The notes beneath the pieces were generated by a model, which made no database searches, had not been told where the DNA came from, and saw only the letters and a program-made list of their open reading frames with translations. The position numbers and the translations under genes are program-made. Source: an uncultured Chitinophaga sp. (GTDB lineage: Bacteria > Bacteroidota > Bacteroidia > Cytophagales > Cyclobacteriaceae). From it: a DNA stretch of 64,000 nucleotides. The stretch covers positions 1,240,001 through 1,304,000 of the forward strand of contig CABHOK010000003.1 of NCBI GenBank assembly GCA_902168205.1, written 5' to 3'. Position 1 is the first letter of the stretch. Every line of letters begins with the position of its first letter. Positions 46,208-56,612 of the stretch are shown one piece after another.

Positions 46208-48739
46208 TTACATGGGGTCTACATCCACCGTAATACGAACACTTCGAAATTGCTTTTCGGTGGTGAGCTGGGTAGTTAATGTAACGATGGTTTTCTTGAT
46301 CGCTGCCAGGTCATATTTACCGCGCGGTACTTTTAGCAGTATATTCATCAGGAATTGATTCCTGATCTTGGATATAGCGGGCTCGCCCGGACCGAGTATA
46401 CGGATGAAGGATAAAGTATCGCGAAGTTGTTCAGCTAATATATCCGCTGCTGTTTTGCAGGTTTTCTTGTCGGTATGCTTAATGGTAATTTCAATGAGTC
46501 GCGTAAAGGGCGGGTAGTCGTGCTGTTGACGGTCGGCCAGTTGGGAAGCAAAGAACTCTTTATAGTTATGACGAAGTATAGTCTGTAACAACGGATGATC
46601 CGGTCCAGACGTTTGTATAACAACCAGCCCGGGTTTATCTCTTCGTCCTGCGCGACCACTTACCTGTGTGATGAGTTGAAAGGCACGTTCGTAGGAGCGG
46701 AAGTCGGGGAAGTGAATCATGCGGTCTGCATTAAATATACCTACCAGGCTTACGCGATCGAAGTCAAGCCCCTTCGTTACCATCTGCGTTCCTACCAGTA
46801 TATTCGTTTCACCGCGTTCAAATTGATCGATGATGGTTTCGTAGCCGGTCTTGGAACGTGTCGTGTCCAGATCCATGCGCTGCACTTGTGCGTCTGCGAA
46901 ATGAAGGCTCAGTTCTTCTTCCAGTTTTTCTGTACCATACCCAACGGTCTTGATACGCGCAGATGTACACGTAGGACACTGTTGTGGTAATGATTCTTTA
47001 TAGCCGCAGTAATGACATACCAATGCATTTCGAAACTGGTGATAGGTGAGACTCACGGCACAGTTAACGCACTTGGGCACCCAGCCGCAGTCTTCACAGT
47101 TTACCATGGGTGAGTAACCTCTGCGATTCTGAAAGATAATTACCTGTTCTTTTACCTTTAATGTCTCTTCTATTTTCTTTAGCAGTAAACCCGAAAACTC
47201 TCCTTTGATTGTTTTTTGTTTTCGTTCGCGCCCCATGTCGGCCAGTATAACCTGTGGCAACTGAGCGTCACCAAAACGTTTGTTCAATTCGATCAATCCA
47301 TATTTACCTTGTTGTGCCTGGTAGTATGATTCAATCGAAGGTGTGGCAGAGCCCAGCAATACTTTTGCATGATGCAACTGCGCCATTACCATGGCTACAT
47401 CGCGCGCGTTATAGCGGGGTGCCGGGTCTTGTTGCTTGTACGATGAATCGTGCTCTTCATCTACAATGATCAACCCCAGGTTATCGAACGGTAAAAATAT
47501 AGAAGAGCGAACGCCAACAATAAAATCAAATTTACCCTGCAGCACACCGTTCCACACTTCAACACGTTCGGCATCCGAAAATTTTGAATGGTATATACCC
47601 ATCGTGGAGCCGAATACTTTTTTCAGTCGTTGTACAATCTGGGTAGTGAGGGCTATCTCGGGTAAAAGGTATAGTACCTGTGTGTTGCTATCGAGTGCTT
47701 TTTTTATCAGGTTGATATATATTTCCGTTTTGCCACTGCCGGTAATGCCATGGAGCAACGCTACACTTTGCGTCTCAAAGCTTTTAAATATAGCGCTCTG
47801 TGCGCGATCCTGTTCTTCGCTCAGCAGAACTATAGGCAACTCGGATTTATCTTCGGTGTCGAAGCGGGGCACTACCACTTCAAACTCTTCAAATATTTTA
47901 TTTTTGATGAGCGTGTTGAGCGATGACTCGGATATATCTTCCGTAATGAGTTGCTTCTTGGCTATACCTTGCTTGTTTGCTTCCGGATGATGAATGACCT
48001 GTACATGTTGCAGGTATTTTAAAATAACATCTTCCTGCTTCGGTTTATTGGCAATGGTGTTGAACAGTTGCTCCAGCGCTTCCGAAGTATTATAGTCGGG
48101 CGTGAGGCGAATTTTTTTCTCCGTCTTCGGTCTGTATTTTTCGCGGATCTCTTCAAAGAGTATAATCGCTTCTTTACCGGTGAGAGATTTCAGTATAGTA
48201 TATAGATGTTTTGTGCCGAGCAGTTTCGCGATATCGGAATAGCCGAGTGATTCGTGCTGCAGCCGCTTTAAAAGTATAAGCTCTTTTTCGGAGAACGCGT
48301 GGTTTGACTCTTCCAGGCTAAAAGCCGGGTGTAATTGCACAATCGACTCACTGGAAAGTTTTAATCCGGATGGAAGTGCCGCGTTCATGACTTCCCCTAA
48401 TGTGCAGAGATAATAGTCAGCCATCCACTGGAATAACTTTAGCTGTACATCGTTGACAGCCGGAAAGTTATCGAGCAGTTCAAGAATATATTTGGCTTCA
48501 TACTCCTTCGGTGCCTGATGATGGAGGGCGAGGATGATACCGGTAATGATCTTACGCTCACCAAACTGAACGATAGCCCGTTGTCCAATCAAAACATGAT
48601 CATTCCAGGCATGAGGTACCCGATAGGTAAAAAGTTTGGGGATCGGCACAGGTAACAGAACTTCTGCAAAGAATGTGTTGACTGTATCGGGTTGATCAAA
48701 GATTTCCACTTCCCAAAAAAAGCTATTTTTTTCCGGCAA
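46208..48739 (-). CDS. priA: primosomal protein N' (replication restart helicase PriA)
   Basis: The 843-aa protein has the N-terminal 3'-end-binding domain (FFAEVLLPVPIPKLFTYRVP), Walker A GITGSGKTEIY (about 333-343), DEEHDSSYK and the helicase motif VSGRAGRRDKPG. The zinc-binding region has CEDCGWVPKC, CAVS, CHYCGYKESLPQQC and CTSAR, giving the eight expected Cys. PriA reloads the replisome at collapsed forks. The start may be a later Met-less position, since the conserved domain starts at NTFFAEV, residue 21; the stretch before is unusual. It is followed by an 11-bp hairpin and preceded after 24 bp by a small secreted protein gene. Confidence 0.95.
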   Translation of the reverse strand: MPEKNSFFWEVEIFDQPDTVNTFFAEVLLPVPIPKLFTYRVPHAWNDHVLIGQRAIVQFGERKIITGIILALHHQAPKEYEAKYILELLDNFPAVNDVQLKLFQWMADYYLCTLGEVMNAALPSGLKLSSESIVQLHPAFSLEESNHAFSEKELILLKRLQHESLGYSDIAKLLGTKHLYTILKSLTGKEAIILFEEIREKYRPKTEKKIRLTPDYNTSEALEQLFNTIANKPKQEDVILKYLQHVQVIHHPEANKQGIAKKQLITEDISESSLNTLIKNKIFEEFEVVVPRFDTEDKSELPIVLLSEEQDRAQSAIFKSFETQSVALLHGITGSGKTEIYINLIKKALDSNTQVLYLLPEIALTTQIVQRLKKVFGSTMGIYHSKFSDAERVEVWNGVLQGKFDFIVGVRSSIFLPFDNLGLIIVDEEHDSSYKQQDPAPRYNARDVAMVMAQLHHAKVLLGSATPSIESYYQAQQGKYGLIELNKRFGDAQLPQVILADMGRERKQKTIKGEFSGLLLKKIEETLKVKEQVIIFQNRRGYSPMVNCEDCGWVPKCVNCAVSLTYHQFRNALVCHYCGYKESLPQQCPTCTSARIKTVGYGTEKLEEELSLHFADAQVQRMDLDTTRSKTGYETIIDQFERGETNILVGTQMVTKGLDFDRVSLVGIFNADRMIHFPDFRSYERAFQLITQVSGRAGRRDKPGLVVIQTSGPDHPLLQTILRHNYKEFFASQLADRQQHDYPPFTRLIEITIKHTDKKTCKTAADILAEQLRDTLSFIRILGPGEPAISKIRNQFLMNILLKVPRGKYDLAAIKKTIVTLTTQLTTEKQFRSVRITVDVDPM

Positions 48740-48763
48740 TAATAATGGATGTCGATCGGATGA

Positions 48764-49264
48764 TTACTCTTTTACGCTAAGAGACTTCAGTTTGGCGTGG
48801 ATTCGCTTCAGGTCGCGCGAATGACTGCTATCGGTAATGCGAAATATGCGGGTAGGGTTATTAGTCTCCACGGCAAAAAGAAAAACTACTTCATCGTCCA
48901 TCACAAACGCGAGGTCATTGAAGGTGAACGTAGCGCCCACTTTTTTAAGAGCCAGGTGTGCTTTCTCAGAAAGCGTAACGTCAAAGAAAGCAAAGTTCTG
49001 TTCCGGTATCTCAAACAATTCGCTGATGGCTTCAAATCCATCAATGGAAACCACTGGCTGTGGGGTTGTGCACACCTGTATTTTAGTCAGTCCCAGTGTT
49101 ACGGGTTTAGGCTTGCCGGTATACTTCGAGCATTCCACGGTAAAGTAGAATCCAGTTACCTGTTGAGCATACACATGGTGTGTTGATACTAAACTTGCAA
49201 CCATCAGCACAGGTATACCATACGGCTTCAGGAAACGCAATAGGATGGAGAGGCATTTCTGCAT
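48764..49264 (-). CDS. small secreted protein of unknown function
   Basis: The 166-aa protein starts MQKCLSILLRFLKPYGIPVL and has a signal peptide ending near VYAQ. The mature part (TGFYFTVECSKYTGKPKPVT, EIPEQNFAFFDVTLSEKAHL) has beta-strand character with few conserved-looking motifs. It sits 24 bp upstream of priA on the same strand, so could share its transcript. I do not recognise the family. Confidence 0.65.
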   Translation of the reverse strand: MQKCLSILLRFLKPYGIPVLMVASLVSTHHVYAQQVTGFYFTVECSKYTGKPKPVTLGLTKIQVCTTPQPVVSIDGFEAISELFEIPEQNFAFFDVTLSEKAHLALKKVGATFTFNDLAFVMDDEVVFLFAVETNNPTRIFRITDSSHSRDLKRIHAKLKSLSVKE

Positions 49265-49323
49265 TTATTCCGAAGATAGTCATTTACCCTCAGAATAAGC
49301 AGTGAAACAACCGGTAAATATAG

Positions 49324-51336
49324 TTACTGCGTGGCGATCATCTGGCTCGCTTCTTCAGCGGTTTGTACCGGTAGCAGGCATGTTTTGTTACGACATACAT
49401 ATACCGTTGTGCGCCCGTTCACCAGTGTTTTATCTGTAACAAGCGGAAGGTTGCTCGTTGTCTTGGTACCCATATAAAGCGCGAAGGGATGAAAGGAAGT
49501 CTGTATCCCGCTTCGAAGTTCGTGCAGGGTTTCTCCCGTGATAACCACCTCGGCCATGCCTTTGCGAATTTCAGTATACACCATGGCCCAGTATGCCATA
49601 TAGTTTGGTTCGCCTTTAATGAGGTGTGCAAATGACGTAGTCATGGCAATAGCCTTCATCTTCCAGTCGTCACGGTCGAGTATAACGCCAAGGTGGTATA
49701 GATTCTGTGCCATGATAGCGTTGGAGGAAGGTATAACATTGTCGAAGATTTCTTTCTTGCGGGCGATCAGTCCTTCGGCGTCATGTCCGGTATAAAAGAA
49801 ATATCCTTCCGTTTCATCAAAGTATTTATCCAGCGTAAACTCCAGTAACAGCGAAGCGCGGTTTAGCCAGTACTCCTGGAAAGTTACCTGGTATAGTTTG
49901 AGGTATGCCTGTATCACGTACGCATAGTCATCAAGAAATCCTTCTACTTTCGAGCGACTTCCTTTGAACGATCGGTATAGCTTTGTGCCTTCCATTAATT
50001 CATTCTCCAGGAAGCGCATGTTCTTCTCGGCAGCTTTCAGAAATATACTATCGTGGAAGATGCGATAGGCATCGGTTAATCCAACGATCATCATGGCATT
50101 CCAGGCGGTAATGATCTTGTCATCGAGTCCCGGTTTAATTCGCTTCTCACGCTCATGCAACAGTATCTGTTTGCTGCGCTTTACGATACTCTTCCACGAC
50201 TGTTCATCTACCGGGTGTGTATTCAAAAATATTTTATCCGTATGGAGGCGGGTTAATATGTTGTTACCGTGTTCCCAGTTACCGTCCGGTGTAACGTTAT
50301 AGTATGCAGCAATCAGTTCTGCATTTTCTTTTAACAGCGAATCAAGTTCTGACTTTGTCCATACATAATATTTACCCTCTATGCCCTCGCTGTCAGCATC
50401 CAGTGCTGAGTAAAAGCCACCGGCCTCGCTGGTCATTTCGCGTTGCATCCATTCAAACGTTTCGTAAACAACGGTCTTGAATTCTTCATCACGGGTAATA
50501 GCGTATGCCTCTGCATAAAGCGTCATCAGTTGAGCATTGTCGTAGAGCATTTTCTCGAAGTGAGGTGCAAACCATTCGCCATCTACCGAGTAACGCGCAA
50601 AACCACCACCAACCTGATCATATATACCGCCCATGCCTACTTTCCTAAGCGTAAGTATAACCTGGTGAAGCGCACGCTCGTGTTGCGTAATGTTGTAATG
50701 ACGCAACAGCCATTGCCATACAGCGGGCATTACAAATTTAGGAGCGCGGTCCATGCCGCCCCATTTTGTATCAAACCGCACGGCCAGTTTCTTATATATA
50801 TCTTCGAGGTCGGTGCCTAACGCTGTATCAACCGGTTCCTGTTTGAAACGTGCTACATCCGAGCGGAGTAAATGCAGACTTAGTTCGGTAGCTGTACTTT
50901 CGATCTCTTTACGGTTTGCCTGAAACGCACGGTTGATGTTGGTAAGGATCTGAACCCACGCGGCAGGAGAGAAGTATGTACCGCCAAAGAATGGTTTTTG
51001 TTCAGGTGTAAGAAATACGTTAAGCGGCCATCCTCCATTTACTCCCAGAGCCTGTACGGCATCCATGTATATCTGGTCGATGTCGGGACGTTCTTCGCGA
51101 TCTACTTTTATACAAACGAAGTGTTCATTCATTACCTGTGCAATGTCATGATTCTCGAACGACTCGCGTTCCATTACATGACACCAGTGGCATGACGAAT
51201 AGCCAATGCTTACCAATATAGGTTTATCTTCTTGCCTGGCTTTTTCAAGAGCCTCGTGTCCCCACTCAAACCAGTCAACCGGATTGTGGGCGTGTTGTAA
51301 CAGGTAAGGTGATGTGGAGTGACGGAGTCTGTTCAT
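49324..51336 (-). CDS. YyaL/DUF255 protein with thioredoxin-like domain
   Basis: The 670-aa protein starts [20 protein letters not shown], typical of the family, and has a thioredoxin-fold domain (about 1-165) with C49-H-W-C52 ([14 protein letters not shown]) and [20 protein letters not shown]. The rest is the six-hairpin glycosidase-like region ([40 protein letters not shown]). Related proteins include human SPATA20. Function is unknown; the CxxC suggests redox or metal-linked chemistry. CTAAAGTA (51338-51345) near the start resembles a reversed -7 box abutting the ATG. Confidence 0.93.
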   Translation of the reverse strand: MNRLRHSTSPYLLQHAHNPVDWFEWGHEALEKARQEDKPILVSIGYSSCHWCHVMERESFENHDIAQVMNEHFVCIKVDREERPDIDQIYMDAVQALGVNGGWPLNVFLTPEQKPFFGGTYFSPAAWVQILTNINRAFQANRKEIESTATELSLHLLRSDVARFKQEPVDTALGTDLEDIYKKLAVRFDTKWGGMDRAPKFVMPAVWQWLLRHYNITQHERALHQVILTLRKVGMGGIYDQVGGGFARYSVDGEWFAPHFEKMLYDNAQLMTLYAEAYAITRDEEFKTVVYETFEWMQREMTSEAGGFYSALDADSEGIEGKYYVWTKSELDSLLKENAELIAAYYNVTPDGNWEHGNNILTRLHTDKIFLNTHPVDEQSWKSIVKRSKQILLHEREKRIKPGLDDKIITAWNAMMIVGLTDAYRIFHDSIFLKAAEKNMRFLENELMEGTKLYRSFKGSRSKVEGFLDDYAYVIQAYLKLYQVTFQEYWLNRASLLLEFTLDKYFDETEGYFFYTGHDAEGLIARKKEIFDNVIPSSNAIMAQNLYHLGVILDRDDWKMKAIAMTTSFAHLIKGEPNYMAYWAMVYTEIRKGMAEVVITGETLHELRSGIQTSFHPFALYMGTKTTSNLPLVTDKTLVNGRTTVYVCRNKTCLLPVQTAEEASQMIATQ

Positions 51337-51425
51337 GCTAAAGTATAGTTGATAGGGTTCGTGCGTGTAAATAAAATATAGTTTTCGTCAGGATGTTATG
51401 TTGATGCAAATAATCGTACCCGATA

Positions 51426-52406
51426 TTAACCGGTGCGTTGAGATTTTATAAAAGCGATCTCTTCATCAACATTAACCAGCGATTTTAGTTCTTCCAGTTT
51501 CTTAAGCGTATCGTTCAGGAATTTCTGATGTGCGTCTGATGACGGGTGAAACGCTTTGTGTGCCAGTGCCTGCTGAATGTTCTTCCACCTGTCGATAAAA
51601 CTTTTTAGTGGTGCATCGAAATAGCGGGTAGCAAATTGTTCCCAGATATAGTCTTCTGCTTGTTCGGTAGGATGAATCATATCCGCTTTGTAAAAACGAT
51701 AGTCGCGCAGGTCGTCAAGTTGCATTTCGTAAGCCGGATAGTATTCAACATCTATATACGTCTCCTGCAATGCATGGCACGCAACGCGAAGTATACTTTT
51801 GCTTACGCTGTTTAGCTCAAGGGTGTCTTTAATATGCCTTACCGGACTTACGGTTAATACGATGCGTAGGTCCGGGTTGAATTCTTTCAATGCCCTATAT
51901 ATAGTGTCAAAGGATTGAACGATTGTATCGTGTGTAAGAAGTGATTTCTGAAACTGACCAGCCGGTTGCTTGTGACAGTTGGCTACAACTTCTCCGGTAT
52001 CCACCCGCTCATATACCCATGCTGTGCCGTAGGTGATGAGCAGCCATTGTGCGTCTTTTAAAAAATGGTGCGTGGCGCCAATCATGTTGCGCAGGGTATG
52101 TTGCAACACGTCTTTCTGCAAGGCCGATAGTTCGGAGTGAAAGTCGTAGTTCAGGTATATATCCTGGTGCTTCAGAAAGGTATGTTCCGGCACCGGCTCG
52201 TTAAAAACAGTGTACTGCAAAAGCCGGTGAATCGAGTGCGGGTTATACAAAACACCGAACGGATTGGCCAGTGTCTGCACTTTGGAACGAACGAGTCTGG
52301 AGCCAATGGCATCGGCAAAGCACGACCCGAGTGTCAGAATTTTATCCGACAAAGAAATTGTGTGCGTTGACACACCTGCATTTAAAACGGTTCTGAAGGG
52401 GTTCAT
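51426..52406 (-). CDS. GSCFA-domain protein
   Basis: The 326-aa protein has the GSCFA signature (KILTLGSCFADAIGSRL) near its start, ANPFGVLYNPHSIHRLLQYT, LLITYGTAWVYE, VLTVSPVRHIKDTLELN and ADMIHPTEQAEDYIWEQF. Motifs G-S-C and the later D-x-x-H are arranged like SGNH hydrolases, so it may be an esterase or O-acyl hydrolase. The function is not known. It is divergent from nagB. Confidence 0.9.
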   Translation of the reverse strand: MNPFRTVLNAGVSTHTISLSDKILTLGSCFADAIGSRLVRSKVQTLANPFGVLYNPHSIHRLLQYTVFNEPVPEHTFLKHQDIYLNYDFHSELSALQKDVLQHTLRNMIGATHHFLKDAQWLLITYGTAWVYERVDTGEVVANCHKQPAGQFQKSLLTHDTIVQSFDTIYRALKEFNPDLRIVLTVSPVRHIKDTLELNSVSKSILRVACHALQETYIDVEYYPAYEMQLDDLRDYRFYKADMIHPTEQAEDYIWEQFATRYFDAPLKSFIDRWKNIQQALAHKAFHPSSDAHQKFLNDTLKKLEELKSLVNVDEEIAFIKSQRTG

Positions 52407-52491
52407 AAATTATGTTACCGCAAACACTTGAAAATTTCGCATGTTTTGAAGTAATTTAGTTCTCAATAGAGTTAATCATTCAACCAAAAAT

Positions 52492-54396
52492 ATGAACAAC
52501 GACCTTATTGCTTCTGAAAAAATCCCCGTAAAAATCTTTTCCGGCTCAGGCGAGGCTTCTGAATTTGTTGCCCGCGAGATTGCAGCCCTGATTAAAAACC
52601 GTCAGCAGGAGGGAAAAAACTGTGTGCTTGGCCTGGCTACCGGCTCTACGCCTACACGTGTATATGCTGAACTTGTTCGCATGCACAAGCAGGAAGGTCT
52701 CAGCTTTAAGCATGTATATACTTTCAACCTCGATGAGTATTACCCGATGCAACCGGATAACCTGCAGAGTTATGTGAGGTTTATGAACGAGCATCTATTC
52801 AATCATATAGATATACCGAAGAATCAGATTCATATACCAGACGGAACATTGTCCAAAGAAAAAGTAGCTGACTTCTGTCGTGAGTACGAAGCGAAGATCG
52901 ATGCATTGGGAGGTATAGATATACAGATACTCGGTATAGGTCGCACAGGTCACATTGGTTTCAACGAACCAGGTTCTACTGAGAAGTCATTCACACGTCT
53001 TGTTACACTCGACCAGGTAACACGTATCGATGCTGCCAGCGATTTCTTTGGTGAAGAAAATGTTCCACGCAAAGCAATCACCATGGGTGTTGGTTCGATC
53101 CTGAAAGCCAAGCGTGTTATCATGATGGCATGGGGTGAAGGAAAAGCAAAAGTTATCAAGAAGGCTGTTGAAGGACCGATCACCGATCAGATACCATCAT
53201 CCTTCCTGCAGAAGCATGACAATTGCCTGGTAATATTAGATGAAGCTGCTTCATCTGAACTTGTGCGCATCAAGACGCCATGGTTGATTGATAGCATCGA
53301 ATGGAATGACGCGCTGATCCGTAAAGCCGTGGTATGGTTGTGTCAGACGATGGGTAAACCTGTATTGAAACTTACCAACCATGACTATATGGAACATGGT
53401 ATGGGTGATATCATTACCGAGTATGGTTCAGCGTACCAGGTAAATATCAAAGTATTTAATTTCCTTCAACATACGATTACAGGTTGGCCAGGAGGTAAAC
53501 CGAATGCTGATGATACACACCGTCCGGAGCGTGCAACGCCATTCCCGAAACGTGTTATCATTTTCTCGCCACACCCGGATGATGATGTTATATCAATGGG
53601 TGGTACCTTCATTCGTCTTGTAGACCAGGGACATGAGGTACACGTAGCATACCAGACATCTGGAAATATAGCGGTGTTTGATGATGATGCTGTTCGCTTT
53701 GCAGATTTCGTGCGCGACTTCAATCATCAGTTCAATCTGAGTAAAGATGACGGAGAGAAGTTCTACAAGAAAGTTGTTGAGTCGATCAAGCAGAAAGGTG
53801 CCGGACAAAATGATAGTCCTGAAGTATTAAAGATCAAAGGATTGATCCGCAGAGGTGAAGCGAAAGCTGGTGGCCGCTATGTAGGTATACCGGATGAGCA
53901 GATGCACTTCCTCGACATGCCTTTCTATGAGACCGGTGCTGTGAAGAAGAAACCGCTTGGTGAAGATGATATAAAGATCACGATGGACCTGATCGAGAAG
54001 ATCAAACCACATCAGATATACGCTGCCGGTGATTTGTCTGATCCGCATGGTACACACCGTGTTTGTCTCGCTGCCGTAATGGAAGCCGTGAACCGTTTGA
54101 AGAGTAAAGATTGGATGAAAGACTGCTGGGTATGGTTATACCGTGGTGCATGGCAGGAGTGGGACATCGATCAGATCGAGATGGCTGTACCACTGAGTCC
54201 GGAAGAGTTAATGCGTAAGCGCAGAGCGGTATTCAAACACCAGTCACAAAAAGACAGCGCTATGTTCCCGGGTAGCGACAAGCGTGAATTCTGGATGCGT
54301 GCTGAAGATCGTAACCACGCTACAGCCGAAGCCTATAACAAACTTGGCCTCGCTGAATACGAAGCGATGGAAGCTTTTGTGAGACACAAATTTTAG
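52492..54396 (+). CDS. nagB: glucosamine-6-phosphate deaminase fused to PIG-L/LmbE deacetylase-like domain
   Basis: The 634-aa protein has a NagB domain (about 15-270) with LGLATGSTPTRVYAEL, TFNLDEYYPM and GIGRTGHIGFNEPGS, enough for the aldose-ketose isomerase/deaminase active site that turns glucosamine-6-phosphate into fructose-6-phosphate and ammonia. The second half (about 355-600) has the PIG-L metal motif H361-P-D363-D-D (FSPHPDDDV), a later GTHRVC and AGDLSDPHG. This predicts a Zn-dependent N-deacetylase. The same fusion is common in Bacteroidota, and could deacetylate and deaminate GlcNAc-6-phosphate-type substrates in one protein, which is inference. The gene is divergent from the GSCFA gene. 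Confidence 0.93.
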   Translation: MNNDLIASEKIPVKIFSGSGEASEFVAREIAALIKNRQQEGKNCVLGLATGSTPTRVYAELVRMHKQEGLSFKHVYTFNLDEYYPMQPDNLQSYVRFMNEHLFNHIDIPKNQIHIPDGTLSKEKVADFCREYEAKIDALGGIDIQILGIGRTGHIGFNEPGSTEKSFTRLVTLDQVTRIDAASDFFGEENVPRKAITMGVGSILKAKRVIMMAWGEGKAKVIKKAVEGPITDQIPSSFLQKHDNCLVILDEAASSELVRIKTPWLIDSIEWNDALIRKAVVWLCQTMGKPVLKLTNHDYMEHGMGDIITEYGSAYQVNIKVFNFLQHTITGWPGGKPNADDTHRPERATPFPKRVIIFSPHPDDDVISMGGTFIRLVDQGHEVHVAYQTSGNIAVFDDDAVRFADFVRDFNHQFNLSKDDGEKFYKKVVESIKQKGAGQNDSPEVLKIKGLIRRGEAKAGGRYVGIPDEQMHFLDMPFYETGAVKKKPLGEDDIKITMDLIEKIKPHQIYAAGDLSDPHGTHRVCLAAVMEAVNRLKSKDWMKDCWVWLYRGAWQEWDIDQIEMAVPLSPEELMRKRRAVFKHQSQKDSAMFPGSDKREFWMRAEDRNHATAEAYNKLGLAEYEAMEAFVRHKF

Positions 54397-54636
54397 AAAT
54401 AGCTCTGAGCTTTGAGCTGCGAGCTGCGAGCTGCGAGTAGAGAGTACTTGCAGCTCGCGCTTTTTTACAGCACTTCTGGCCACTAGCTGCTGGTTTCTGG
54501 TCACAGGAAAGAGAAGTAGCTCGTTTGAAGAAAAAACTTTTCAAACGGCAGCTCATTTCAAGTATATATCTATATCCAAAAAGTAAAACCTTCCAGCAGC
54601 TTGCTGCCAGCAACTTTACTCACAGCTAGCAGCTAA
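54397..54636. repeat. AGCT/GAGCTGC-rich intergenic repeat region with terminator-like hairpins
   Basis: Three tandem GAGCTGC units (54414-54434) precede GCAGCTCGC (54450-54458), which can pair with GCGAGCTGC (54426-54434), and a T-run follows (54461-54466). A second stem is CGTTTGAA/TTCAAACG (54522-54547), perfect. No gene is seen. It is likely the shared end of nagB and the convergent transglutaminase operon. Confidence 0.65.
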
Positions 54637-55593
54637 CTATTGCTGCATCTGCATTTCCTGGTATTTTCTGAAAGAGTTTTGTTGCTCGTTGGTTGTAGTG
54701 GCCATTGGCCCGGGGGTAACTGAGGTGTCTGCCGTAGTGGTGCTGCCATCTTCGTTGACTACGGTTACGGTAACATCCAGGGAGTGGTTGGATGTACCGC
54801 GGTAAGTTCCTTTTACCGGTGAGCAATCTGAAAAGTTTTTCCCGACAGCAAGACGCACGTGTGTGTCATTCACCAGGCAGTTATTGGTGGGGTCTAGTCC
54901 AAGCCATCCATAAAAAGGTAAATGGATCTCTACCCATGCATGTGTGGCACCTTCTCCGCGCATGCCACTTTTATTCGGACATATATATCCACTTACATAG
55001 CGTGCCGGTATATTCATCAGCCTGAGTATAGCCAGTAGCATGTGGGCGAAATCCTGGCATACACCTGATTTTATTTTCCAGATCTCATCGAGCGTTGTTT
55101 CTACTGTGGTAATGCCGGTGCGGTATTCGAACGTCTTATATATATACTCGCTTACGTTTTGTGCCGACTGAAAAGGTGATTGCTTCCTGGCGAGCTCTGT
55201 TTCTGCAATGGATCGTATTTCCGGCAATGCCTTGAAATCTTCTTGTCTCAGAAAATCAACAAACTCCATGTGATGTTGCAAAGGTTGAAGAGCTGCCCAC
55301 TGGCTGTCAGGAGGGGAGTTGTCCTCTGGCATCTGGCGAAGTTTGGTTGCAACCGTCAGTTGCGAATCGATCACCAGTTCGCGATGCGGGTGTGCATTGG
55401 TAAATGTACCTACGTGATTGCCAAAGTAATCAGTATGTATATGTACCATCGGGTTGCCCGTGATCGTAATGGTATGTTCAAGTATATCCTGAAAAGGATC
55501 ACGAATCGGGTAAAGCATCAACTGGTTCGCGCTATCGCGAACGGTTTCTTCATATCGGTATCGGGTAATGTGTCTGATTTTAAATTTTGACAT
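54637..55593 (-). CDS. transglutaminase-like cysteine protease family protein
   Basis: The 318-aa protein has the bacterial transglutaminase N-terminal domain (MSKFKIRHITRYRYEETVRD, beta-sandwich, about 1-100) and a catalytic core with C179 (SGVCQDFAH), H218 (GATHAWVEI) and D234 (WLGLDPTNN). The C-terminus ends in a disordered Gln-rich tail. It is the last gene of the minus-strand unit after ATP-grasp and alpha-E genes, with a 9-bp gap to the alpha-E gene. In the literature this trio is predicted to make or modify peptide linkages; no substrate is proven. Confidence 0.9.
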   Translation of the reverse strand: MSKFKIRHITRYRYEETVRDSANQLMLYPIRDPFQDILEHTITITGNPMVHIHTDYFGNHVGTFTNAHPHRELVIDSQLTVATKLRQMPEDNSPPDSQWAALQPLQHHMEFVDFLRQEDFKALPEIRSIAETELARKQSPFQSAQNVSEYIYKTFEYRTGITTVETTLDEIWKIKSGVCQDFAHMLLAILRLMNIPARYVSGYICPNKSGMRGEGATHAWVEIHLPFYGWLGLDPTNNCLVNDTHVRLAVGKNFSDCSPVKGTYRGTSNHSLDVTVTVVNEDGSTTTADTSVTPGPMATTTNEQQNSFRKYQEMQMQQ

Positions 55594-55602
55594 GCGAGCT
55601 GA

Positions 55603-56538
55603 TTAACTGTATGCGAAATAATGTTGATTCAATGTATTTCCGATTGCGTAAATATCGGTTGTAATTTCCGTTAAGTAATGATGAAGTCCAATCCTCGAAA
55701 CGCTGTCAACGTTGGAGTACTGAAGTTTACTGCGAAGTTTCCCAATAAGAAAATCTACTTTGCTGTAGCCCTCTGTATTCTGATCGTTCTTTAGCCCGTT
55801 GAACGATCGGTGCAACTGATTGATGGAATATAAAATAGATCGGGGGAAATCGTTGTTGAACAACACCTGGTCAACCACATTACGTGCTTCAAAGCCGGAG
55901 CGATAACGCTTCAGGTAAAGCGCATAGCCCGATACGGATTTCAGTAAATGTTTCCAGTACGTTGTATCGGTGGTTTTATCCAGGTCATACGACAGGTCGC
56001 TGAATTTTATATCGAGTATGTCTGCTGATTGTATAGCACGCTCCAGGTACTTGCCGAGATTCATAAAGCACAAACCTTCTCCTCTGAACATCGTGATATC
56101 CGTTGTGCCGTAGTAAAGCATACACTGTCGTATTAACGTATCGAGTACGGTAGCGGGGTCATCATATTGCAACGCCTGTTTCAAACGCTGATCCCGCACA
56201 ACATGATAGAATTCATTGAGACATTGCCAAAGTTCTTTCGTGATATTGTCTTGTACAGCACGTGCATTTTCACGCGCTTGTATAACCAGGTTTGAAACAG
56301 AGTTAGGGTTGTCGCGACTCAGCACCATATACTGCAGCACTTGTCTGCCGTTGCGCTCAATGGCTATTATATCCTGTTCTTCCATATTGCTGAAAATGCG
56401 TAGCAAAGGCCCCCAGGTAAATTCTTTCGGATTATCCTGAGCAGAAAGATGGTTAATCGTAAGAGTACGCAACGTGCTATCGGTTCGTTCGATATATCGC
56501 GACATCCAGTAAAGTGAATCGGCAACGCGGCTGAGCAT
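55603..56538 (-). CDS. alpha-E domain protein
   Basis: The 311-aa protein starts MLSRVADSLYWMSRYIERTD, the distinctive alpha-E start, and is all-alpha (RVADSLYWMSRYIERTDSTL, NDFPRSILYSINQLHRSF). It always accompanies the permuted ATP-grasp and transglutaminase genes. Function is unknown, possibly a structural or regulatory subunit. Position between the two enzymes supports one complex. Confidence 0.93.
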   Translation of the reverse strand: MLSRVADSLYWMSRYIERTDSTLRTLTINHLSAQDNPKEFTWGPLLRIFSNMEEQDIIAIERNGRQVLQYMVLSRDNPNSVSNLVIQARENARAVQDNITKELWQCLNEFYHVVRDQRLKQALQYDDPATVLDTLIRQCMLYYGTTDITMFRGEGLCFMNLGKYLERAIQSADILDIKFSDLSYDLDKTTDTTYWKHLLKSVSGYALYLKRYRSGFEARNVVDQVLFNNDFPRSILYSINQLHRSFNGLKNDQNTEGYSKVDFLIGKLRSKLQYSNVDSVSRIGLHHYLTEITTDIYAIGNTLNQHYFAYS

Positions 56539-56612
56539 GTTCGATGTGTGTTTAGATGTTTATGTGTTTAAGTGTAACGAAGGCACGTACACACGTACCA
56601 GCGTAAACACGC

